A DNA stretch of 30,170 nucleotides from Methylotenera_A sp031381645 (lineage in GTDB: Bacteria > Pseudomonadota > Gammaproteobacteria > Burkholderiales > Methylophilaceae): assembly GCA_031381645.1 (NCBI GenBank), contig JANMYB010000005.1, positions 1 through 30,170 on the forward strand, read 5' to 3'. Shown here piece by piece: positions 25,197-30,170 of the stretch. The notes beneath the pieces were generated by a model. That model had not been told where the DNA came from. It saw only the letters and a list, made by a program, of their open reading frames with translations, and did no database searches. The position numbers were made by a program, and so were the translations under genes. Positions within the stretch are counted from its first letter, which is position 1, and every line of letters starts with the position of its first letter.

Positions 25197-26675
25197 ATGC
25201 AACAAATAGAAATTGCTAAACCTCTTGTAGAAACAGTCGCGCTTGTTCAACCAATCGTCCTCTCTGGCGGCTCTGGTACTCGTTTGTGGCCACTTTCGCG
25301 CGAAAAATACCCTAAACAATTATTGCCCTTATTTGGTCAAGATTCTTTGCTGCAAGCCACGATTCGCAGGGTAGATGGTATCGCAGGCGTGCAACTGGCA
25401 GCGCCCATGGTGGTGTGTAACGAAGAATATCGTTTTGTAATTGCTGAGCAGCTACGTAAAATGGGGAAAGAGGGCGTGATTGTGCTTGAGTCAGTTGGCC
25501 GAAACACCGCGCCAGCGCTCACTCTGGCCGCGCTGGAGGCTGCAAAAAATGGTGATGACCCAGTATTGCTGGTGATGCCTGCAGACCATGTGATTACGGA
25601 TGTGATTGCATTTCAAAATGCAGTACGCCATGGTGCTGCATTGGCGGGCGCAGGTAATGTGGTGACTTTTGGCATTACGCCAGATTGCCCAGAAACAGGT
25701 TATGGCTATATTCAGACTGGAGACTTGCTGGACGAATCTGCCTGTAAAATCGGGCGTTTTGTGGAAAAGCCGAACCAAGAAACCGCGCAGCAATATGTAG
25801 ATAGCGGCGATTATCTATGGAATAGCGGCCTATTTATGATGCGAGCCTCCGTGTGGTTGGCCGCCATGCAGCAATGCCGCGCCGATATTTACGCTGCTTG
25901 CCAAGCCGCCTGGCAAGTGGAGCAGTTAGACGGAAATTTTGTGCGCGTGGGCAAAGCTGAGTTTGAGCAATGCCCGAGTGATTCTATTGATTATGCCGTG
26001 ATGGAAAAAATTGCCGCAGGCGAAAGTAATTTACCTACTGGCGTGGTGATTCCGCTTGCTGCAGGTTGGAGCGATGTTGGCGCGTGGGATTCGCTGTGGC
26101 ATGCTTTGCCAAAAAATGCTGATGGTAACGTTGTGCAAGGTGACGTCTTGCTGAATGATTGTGTCGATACTTTGGCAATATCTAGCGGCAGGTTGATTGC
26201 TTGTGTTGGCGTAAGCGATTTGGTGGTGGTAGAAACGCCTGACGCAGTTTTGGTGGCACATAAAAGTAAAACGCAGGATGTGAAAAAAGTGGTTGATGCG
26301 TTGAAATCGCAAGGTAGAAGCGAAGGTTTGCTGCACCGCAAGGTTTATCGCCCGTGGGGTTGGTACGATAGCGTTGACTTTGGGGAGCGCTTTCAAGTGA
26401 AGCGCATGATGGTGAAGCCAGGCGCTAAACTCTCGCTACAGTTGCATCACCATCGTGCCGAGCACTGGGTGGTGGTTAAAGGCACTGCGACTGTGACGCG
26501 CGGCGATACCAGCTATCTCGTCACAGAAAATGAATCAACCTATATTCCGCTGGGTACGCAGCACCGTCTAGAAAACGCAGGCAAAATTCCGCTAGAAATT
26601 ATCGAAGTGCAATCTGGCGGTTATTTGGGCGAGGACGACATTATGCGTTTTGATGACCATTACGGCAGGGCGTAG
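25197..26675 (+). CDS. manC: mannose-1-phosphate guanylyltransferase / mannose-6-phosphate isomerase
   Basis: 492 residues, typical of the bifunctional type II enzyme. N-terminal nucleotidyltransferase: GGSGTRLWPLSREKYPKQLL (24-43) and the FVEKPN site. C-terminal cupin isomerase domain from ~380: YRPWGWYDSVDFGERFQVKR, then LHHHRAEHWVVVKGTA. It makes GDP-mannose, the substrate of gmd at 8151, so mannose and fucose donors for this locus both depend on it. No phosphomannomutase is present in the window. The ATG at 25197 has only a weak ribosome site (GAGCGAG). The stop directly abuts the stop of the oppositely oriented rhomboid gene, leaving no room for a terminator between them. Confidence 0.94.
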   Translation: MQQIEIAKPLVETVALVQPIVLSGGSGTRLWPLSREKYPKQLLPLFGQDSLLQATIRRVDGIAGVQLAAPMVVCNEEYRFVIAEQLRKMGKEGVIVLESVGRNTAPALTLAALEAAKNGDDPVLLVMPADHVITDVIAFQNAVRHGAALAGAGNVVTFGITPDCPETGYGYIQTGDLLDESACKIGRFVEKPNQETAQQYVDSGDYLWNSGLFMMRASVWLAAMQQCRADIYAACQAAWQVEQLDGNFVRVGKAEFEQCPSDSIDYAVMEKIAAGESNLPTGVVIPLAAGWSDVGAWDSLWHALPKNADGNVVQGDVLLNDCVDTLAISSGRLIACVGVSDLVVVETPDAVLVAHKSKTQDVKKVVDALKSQGRSEGLLHRKVYRPWGWYDSVDFGERFQVKRMMVKPGAKLSLQLHHHRAEHWVVVKGTATVTRGDTSYLVTENESTYIPLGTQHRLENAGKIPLEIIEVQSGGYLGEDDIMRFDDHYGRA

Positions 26676-27716
26676 TTATTTGGGCTGAGAAGTGCTAGAT
26701 TGTTGGCTTCTAAGCTTATCTGCCAGTGCGCGCGATTCGTCTTTGCGTTGCTGCGTGTATTTCAATAAGCTTTCTAGCTTGGCCGCAGAAGGCAAAGCAG
26801 GATTGGCTGGTAGCTGGGATAGCTTTTCAAAACTATCTTCATATGAATCAGCAATCGCAGAATCTATCTGGCTGGCGAGCCCATCAGCCGTGGTGTTGCC
26901 TTGTTTCTCAGCCTTAATAACTTCTAGCCAAGATCGATTAATCGCTTGATCTTGTTGTAAAAATTCATCAATTTGCTTGCGGATTAGCAGCTCGTCACTC
27001 CAGTGATATTTTGCTGCAGGAATATTCAGAATAAGTAGCGCAATCATTGATGCCATCGCGCAAGCAGCAATTAAGGAGTTTTTAATTGGAAAAGGCCTAG
27101 CACTGGCCGATTGCGGCAGCACGATGCTCGCCAAAATGCCGCTGATAAACCCACCAATATGCGCCGAATTATCGATGCCTGGGACGATAAAACCTAAAAT
27201 CATGGTGGCAATTGCAAAAACTAGCGCGCCCCAAAATAGCCAGCGAAACTCATGCGGCGTAATCGCATCACGTTCACGCCAAAGAAAAGTGAGTAGCGCG
27301 CCGTAAATGCCAAATATCGCGCCAGATGCGCCGCCAGAAATGGCTGAATTGCCCTGAATAACTAGCGAGAGTAAGTTGCCGCTTAAGCCACTAATGATAT
27401 AGATACCAGCAAAGCGCGCATGGCCGTACATGCGCTCCACCCATTGCCCAGCGTCCCAAAGTGCCCACATATTAAGTAACAAATGTATTGCACCAAAATG
27501 CAAAAACATGGCGCTACCTAATCGCCACCATTCGCCATCTTGTGTGGCGGGGCCAAAATTGGCTCCCCAAGCAAGCTGGACGCCGTTTGTAGAGTGCCAT
27601 AAACCAGCGCCATCTAGCAACATTGCTACAAACACGAGCACGTTGACTGCTATTAACAGCTTGGTCACCCAGATTTCAGGGTTGCGAATCTTTAAAACCT
27701 CATGAAGTGTTTGCAA
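26676..27716 (-). CDS. rhomboid family intramembrane serine protease with C-terminal extension
   Basis: 346 residues. The rhomboid core has about six helices: FLHFGAIHLLLNMWALWDAG (H73, H78, N82), the catalytic Ser131 in GGASGAIFG, and the catalytic His186 in NSAHIGGF. A W-R motif (WWRLGSAMFLH) in the L1 region is also present. After the last core helix and a further helix (~213-230) there is a soluble, charged extension of ~115 residues (helical, rich in K, Q, S) that ordinary rhomboids lack. The start is TTG at 27716: upstream in frame there is no ATG before a stop, and TGGA lies 8 nt before it. The gene converges on manC and its stop is adjacent to the manC stop. It is not a rhombosortase by any feature I can see, since no GlyGly-CTERM partner is present. 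Substrate unknown. Confidence 0.88.
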   Translation of the reverse strand: MQTLHEVLKIRNPEIWVTKLLIAVNVLVFVAMLLDGAGLWHSTNGVQLAWGANFGPATQDGEWWRLGSAMFLHFGAIHLLLNMWALWDAGQWVERMYGHARFAGIYIISGLSGNLLSLVIQGNSAISGGASGAIFGIYGALLTFLWRERDAITPHEFRWLFWGALVFAIATMILGFIVPGIDNSAHIGGFISGILASIVLPQSASARPFPIKNSLIAACAMASMIALLILNIPAAKYHWSDELLIRKQIDEFLQQDQAINRSWLEVIKAEKQGNTTADGLASQIDSAIADSYEDSFEKLSQLPANPALPSAAKLESLLKYTQQRKDESRALADKLRSQQSSTSQPK

Positions 27717-27750
27717 TAGAAATCCAGCTGATTGGTTAAAGCAATACGGT

Positions 27751-27765
27751 AAATTGAGTCAATTT
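27751..27765. promoter_or_regulatory. 15-bp inverted repeat in the rhomboid upstream region
   Basis: AAATTGA-G-TCAATTT, with perfect 7-bp arms. It lies 35-49 bp upstream of the rhomboid start. On the minus strand it contains TTGACT, which could serve as a -35, though I see no well spaced -10. It may be a regulator site. Confidence 0.3.
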
Positions 27766-27818
27766 TAACAGGGTTTTATTGAAATTTTATGTAATTAAAA
27801 ACTGGCTACATTCCATGC

Positions 27819-27834
27819 TAGTCCTTGCGGACTA
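27819..27834. other. short hairpin in the divergent region before the PEP-CTERM genes
   Basis: TAGTCC-TTGC-GGACTA forms a 6-bp perfect stem with a 4-nt loop, about 100 bp before the first PEP-CTERM gene. There is no T run on either side, so it does not look like a terminator. Its role is unknown. Confidence 0.3.
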
Positions 27835-27880
27835 TGCCCTAAAGTATTGCGGTAACAATTCTGCTGTAATTTGATGTGAC

Positions 27881-27899
27881 AGTTAAATTTGATTTAACT
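27881..27899. promoter_or_regulatory. 19-bp inverted repeat before the first PEP-CTERM gene
   Basis: AGTTAAAT-TTG-ATTTAACT has perfect 8-bp arms around a 3-bp centre and lies 31-49 bp before the GTG start, the usual place for a dimeric regulator site overlapping a promoter. No clear -10 was identified between it and the ribosome site. The regulator is unknown. Confidence 0.4.
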
Positions 27900-27930
27900 A
27901 CCGATTATTTTTAACCTCAGGAGACCATAA

Positions 27931-28614
27931 GTGAAAAAATCCATATCTATCATTGTCGCAGCCATGTTGAGCACTATTTCCGTTCAGGCAAATGCAGCAT
28001 TATTAATTACCGAAGTTGCACCTTGGGCGAGCACTGCCGCCAACGCGCCTTATGCGACTGACTGGTTTGAGCTTACGAACACAGGCGCTTCTGTCGTGAA
28101 TATTTCTGGCTGGCAAATGGACGACAATTCAAATGGCAGCGCTAAAGTAGCGCTTACTGGCATTAGCAGCATCGCCGCTGGTGAATCAGTCATCTTCACA
28201 GAAAATCCTAACACTGCATTATTCCTTAGCACTTGGTTTGGCGCGAGCGCGCCAGCGGGACTGCAAATTGGCAACTACACTGGCGCGGGTGTTGGCTTAA
28301 GCGGCACTACAGATGCAGTTAATATCTATAACAGTGTTGCAAATGGCAGTGTATTGCAAGCCAACGTCACATTTGCTGCTTCTGATGCACTTGCACCTTT
28401 TCAAACTTTTGATAATGCTGCAGGTTTGAACAATACAGCTATCTCACTTTTAAGCACGGTTGGTGCAAATGGCGCGTTTGTAGCGTTAAATGATATCAAT
28501 GAAATAGGCTCGCCAGGCAGAATCACTGCGGCCGTACCAGAGCCAGAGACTTACGCCATGCTGTTAGCTGGCTTGGGTTTCATGGGCTTTGCTTCACGTA
28601 AACGTCAAGGTTAA
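27931..28614 (+). CDS. PEP-CTERM protein with lamin-tail-like domain
   Basis: 227 residues beginning with GTG at 27931, with AGGAG at 27919-27923. N-terminal signal peptide MKKSISIIVAAMLSTISVQA, cleavage near ANA. Residues ~23-130 look like a lamin tail domain (LLITEVAPWAST, DWFELTNTGASVVNISGWQM), an Ig-like fold found in many secreted bacterial proteins. The C-terminus is a complete PEP-CTERM signal: AVPEPETYAMLLAGLG (from ~201), a hydrophobic stretch, and the basic tail SRKRQG. That signal is cleaved by exosortase, which is encoded at 10216. The next gene, 6 bp downstream, ends in the same signal. It is probably an extracellular or matrix protein; its ligand is unknown. Confidence 0.88.
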   Translation: MKKSISIIVAAMLSTISVQANAALLITEVAPWASTAANAPYATDWFELTNTGASVVNISGWQMDDNSNGSAKVALTGISSIAAGESVIFTENPNTALFLSTWFGASAPAGLQIGNYTGAGVGLSGTTDAVNIYNSVANGSVLQANVTFAASDALAPFQTFDNAAGLNNTAISLLSTVGANGAFVALNDINEIGSPGRITAAVPEPETYAMLLAGLGFMGFASRKRQG

Positions 28615-28620
28615 TTCATC

Positions 28621-29649
28621 ATGAAACTATCTCACATTGTAGTTGCCGCATTGGCAACATTTTCAGTTTCCGCACAAGCGCTAACCTCTATCAACCTAGG
28701 CAGCTATACCAATGTTAGCACCTATGCGCTCGATCTCACGGCTGGCGCGGTATCTGGCCTAGAAGCATCAGCAGTCACTTACGCACGCGATCGTGGTACT
28801 TTATTTTATGTGGGCGATGAAGGTACAGGCGTAGTTGAGATTTCACTTACAGGCCAAACGCTAGGCAGCATGGCGTTTAACTGGGCTGGCACACTTAGCA
28901 CAAACCGCGATACAGAAGGCTTAACCTATTTGGGTGGCGGGCAACTTGTAGTGGCAGAAGAGCGCTTATACGATGCCTATAGCTTCAATTTTGCGGCTGG
29001 TGGCACTACAACTTTGGCCAATAATTACGCCTCAATCAGCAACGCAATTGTTGGCAACAACGGTTTTGAAGGCCTGAGTTACGACCAAAGCAACGGCAGT
29101 TTTGTGACGATTAAACAGCAAACTCCACAAGATATTCGTGCTGGCAACCTCACATTCTCAGCCACAGGCGGCACATCGACGATGGGCGATCCGCTCTCTG
29201 CAACTGGGCAGATGTTTAACCCAGCTTTATTGGGTGTGACAACGCTATCAGACGTGCAAACTCTCTCGTCATTTGACGCGCTGGTTGGCACATCAGCAGC
29301 CAACAACTTGCTCATTTATAGTCTGGGCTCTAAAAAATTGCTCGAAGTTGATCGTCTTGGCAACATTTTGAGTTTCTTAGACATTAATGCAGCACTGGGT
29401 GGCAGCAATACTGTAATCGCTGATATTCTGACGCGCAACGCAATTGAAGGTGTAACGATAGACCAATTTGGTACGATTTACTTGGTTGCAGAGCAAGACC
29501 AGCTTGCTGGCGCTGTCGTAGGTGCTAAATCACAACTCATCGTATTAAGGTCAACCGCACCAGTGCCAGAACCAGAAACCTACGCTATGTTGTTGGCAGG
29601 TTTGGGCTTAATTGCCGCGACGACTCGTCGTAAAAATAAAAATACTTAA
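28621..29649 (+). CDS. PEP-CTERM protein with SdiA-regulated/esterase-like beta-propeller
   Basis: 342 residues. Signal peptide MKLSHIVVAALATFSVSAQA. The middle resembles SdiA-regulated or phytase-like beta-propeller proteins: VTYARDRGTLFYVGDEGTGV, RDTEGLTYLGGGQLVVAEER, and the later NAIEGVTIDQFGTIYLVAEQ, each an EGL/EGV-type propeller blade motif. It ends with the PEP-CTERM signal VPEPETYAMLLAGLG (from ~315) and a basic tail TRRKNKN. AAGG overlaps the end of the preceding gene, so the two are translated from one message. The domain assignment is by pattern only; an enzymatic function (phosphatase or esterase) cannot be claimed. A strong terminator follows. Confidence 0.86.
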   Translation: MKLSHIVVAALATFSVSAQALTSINLGSYTNVSTYALDLTAGAVSGLEASAVTYARDRGTLFYVGDEGTGVVEISLTGQTLGSMAFNWAGTLSTNRDTEGLTYLGGGQLVVAEERLYDAYSFNFAAGGTTTLANNYASISNAIVGNNGFEGLSYDQSNGSFVTIKQQTPQDIRAGNLTFSATGGTSTMGDPLSATGQMFNPALLGVTTLSDVQTLSSFDALVGTSAANNLLIYSLGSKKLLEVDRLGNILSFLDINAALGGSNTVIADILTRNAIEGVTIDQFGTIYLVAEQDQLAGAVVGAKSQLIVLRSTAPVPEPETYAMLLAGLGLIAATTRRKNKNT

Positions 29650-29671
29650 TTATCGTTAGAGGTATTGGCAT

Positions 29672-29703
29672 ATAAAACGAGAGCTTAGGCTCTCGTTTTA
29701 TTT
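29672..29703 (+). terminator. rho-independent terminator after the PEP-CTERM pair
   Basis: Perfect 13-bp stem (29672-29684 with 29689-29701) around the loop TTAG: the GC core is GAGAGC/GCTCTC, preceded by ATAAAAC and followed by GTTTTATTT. The A tract before and the T tract after make it usable in both directions. Confidence 0.85.
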
Positions 29704-29951
29704 AGTGAGCGGCTGCATCGGGTCGAAAGTGACGATTTGGAAATTATGGGATTGATTATTTTGAACGTCAGCTTTAGATAAATTAGCTTTAGAGTTGTTT
29801 TGTTTTTCATTTTAAAAAACTTGTTAATTTTGTCTAATAAAACGAATCTTCTTAACGATGGAATGCGCTGTGTAGAGGCATAAAAAGAGCGAGATATTAG
29901 ACAGCTTATCATGCTGTATGCTATATAATTACTGGGTTTAAGGTGATTTAT
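29704..29951. other. AT-rich non-coding stretch with an isolated perfect -10 box
   Basis: I see no gene here; the short minus-strand frame across it lacks a ribosome site and runs through the terminator and the tRNA remnant. A consensus TATAAT lies at 29924-29929. The best upstream -35 is TAGACA at 29898-29903 (5 of 6), but the spacing is 20 bp. Transcription would start near 29936, just before the tRNA-like remnant, so it may be a tRNA promoter. Confidence 0.35.
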
Positions 29952-30000
29952 GTTAGCGGACTCATAATCCAACGCTCCAACAAAGCTCCTAGGGCCTTAG
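29952..30000 (+). pseudogene. tRNA(CAU)-like remnant with uninterrupted anticodon loop
   Basis: AGCGGACTCATAATCC at 29955-29970 is the anticodon arm of a CAU tRNA. Its first 12 bases are identical to 30124-30135 in the tRNA downstream, and it continues with AATCC, the sequence expected after the intron in a spliced or intronless gene. GTTAG before it (29952-29956) matches the end of the D-loop, with five bases missing between. After it, TCCTAGGGCC (29988-29997) resembles a 3' T-stem plus acceptor strand. No cloverleaf can be folded, so it is a fragment or decayed copy. Confidence 0.5.
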
Positions 30001-30054
30001 TTGATAATTTTCATGTACTTAGGTGCATAAAGCAGTAAAAGAAATTTAGTAATA

Positions 30055-30083
30055 CCGAGACTACTTTTATTCGGTAGTTTCGG
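30055..30083. other. hairpin immediately upstream of the tRNA
   Basis: CCGAGACTAC (30055-30064) pairs with GTAGTTTCGG (30074-30083), a 10-bp stem containing one G-U pair and a 9-nt loop TTTTATTCG. It ends 12 bp before the tRNA. There is no T run after it on the plus strand, so terminator function is doubtful; it may be a processing or leader structure. Confidence 0.4.
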
Positions 30084-30095
30084 AAGTAAGTTTAA

Positions 30096-30134
30096 GGCCC
30101 CTTAGCTCATGCTTGGTTAGAGCAGCGGACTCAT
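30096..30134 (+). tRNA. 5' exon of a CAU-anticodon tRNA (probably tRNA-Ile2), interrupted
   Basis: The sequence can be laid out as a tRNA: acceptor GGCCCCT (30096-30102), TA, D-stem GCTC (105-108), an 11-nt D-loop ATGCTTGGTTA, D-stem GAGC (120-123), A26, anticodon stem GCGGA (125-129), then CT and anticodon CAT (132-134). The acceptor start GGCCCCTTAGCTCA matches tRNA-Ile2 (the E. coli ileX type, whose C34 is modified to lysidine) better than elongator tRNA-Met. The expected AATCCG does not follow; instead the sequence becomes intron-like. The 3' half must lie beyond the window. Confidence 0.8.
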
Positions 30135-30170
30135 ATGTAAATGTGCCATATACGTGGAAACTGTATATGG
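30135..30170 (+). ncRNA. 5' end of a group I intron (IC3, Azoarcus-like), truncated by the window
   Basis: Directly after the anticodon come eight nucleotides ATGTAAAT and then GTGCC. The P1 helix can be drawn: exon C132-A133-T134 with guide G143-T144-G145, giving a U-G wobble at the splice site, extended by A135-T142 and T136-A141, and closed by GTAA, a GNRA loop. P2 follows: CCATATAC (146-153) with GTATATGG (163-170), a perfect 8-bp stem capped by G-GAAA-C (156-161). The 8-nt lead, the GUGCC start and the GAAA-capped P2 match the 205-nt Azoarcus tRNA-Ile(CAU) intron as I recall it. P3 to P9 and the 3' splice site are outside. Confidence 0.78.

Noticed and set aside
26676..27716. Rhombosortase for GlyGly-CTERM proteins
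   Set aside because: No GlyGly-CTERM protein is present, the protein has a long C-terminal extension, and the motifs fit an ordinary rhomboid.
27803..27819. Possible sigma-54 promoter (TGGC ... TGCT) before the PEP-CTERM genes, attractive because PrsR-type sigma-54 control is known for PEP-CTERM genes
   Set aside because: The GG and GC doublets are 11 bp apart rather than the strict 10, and the -12 element is weak.
29685..29972. Minus-strand frame of 95 codons near the right end
   Set aside because: It crosses the terminator and the tRNA-like remnant, is AT-rich, has no ribosome site and no recognisable protein feature.
30096..30170. Simple truncated tRNA pseudogene or mobile-element insertion
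   Set aside because: The break falls exactly after the anticodon and the following bases form P1 and P2 with the proper wobble pair and GNRA loops, which a random break would not give.
1..30170. CRISPR arrays, insertion sequences, phage genes or toxin-antitoxin pairs
   Set aside because: No regularly spaced repeats, transposase, integrase or phage-like proteins were seen in either strand.

Overview
The window most likely comes from a methylotrophic betaproteobacterium of the Methylophilaceae (Methylotenera/Methylobacillus type). This is inferred from the gene set and order: epsL, epsD-epsE-epsF-epsG, exosortase B with EpsI, and PEP-CTERM substrates, at moderate GC. No ribosomal or other strong phylogenetic marker is present, so the placement is an inference.

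Layout. Positions 1-2287 hold the end of an outer-membrane porin and a secreted coiled-coil protein. Positions 2382-8100 hold the core export machinery of an exopolysaccharide locus: the EpsL beta-barrel, EpsD lipoprotein, EpsE export protein, EpsF chain-length regulator and EpsG kinase-like ATPase. Positions 8151-10219 make GDP-L-fucose (gmd, fcl). Positions 10216-11842 encode exosortase B and EpsI. Positions 11872-23755 are a tightly packed assembly block with overlapping or abutting start and stop codons in most junctions: a CgeB-like glycosyltransferase, a Wzx-like flippase, three GT4 glycosyltransferases, a Wzy-like polymerase candidate, an acyltransferase-3 protein, a methyltransferase, a WcaF-like acetyltransferase, a GT2 enzyme and a WcaI-like glycosyltransferase. 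Positions 23844-26675 supply UDP-glucuronate (ugd) and GDP-mannose (manC). A rhomboid protease lies on the minus strand, converging on manC with no gap. Positions 27931-29649 encode two PEP-CTERM proteins ending in a strong terminator.

How the genes fit together. The locus appears to be a Wzx/Wzy-type heteropolysaccharide system. Its sugar supply (mannose, fucose, glucuronate) and decoration enzymes recall colanic acid, but here it is tied to protein sorting: exosortase B should cleave PEP-CTERM proteins such as the two at 27931-29649, which carry the same VPEPETYAMLLAGLG signal, for delivery to the surface or matrix. The initiating phosphoglycosyltransferase is not in the window.

The most unusual part is the right edge. 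A CAU-anticodon tRNA (probably tRNA-Ile2) is interrupted directly after the anticodon by what looks like the 5' end of a group I intron of the Azoarcus (IC3) type: a U-G P1 helix, an 8-nt lead before the GUG guide, and a P2 helix capped by GAAA. The intron runs out of the window. About 130 bp upstream lies a tRNA-like remnant in which the same anticodon loop is uninterrupted.
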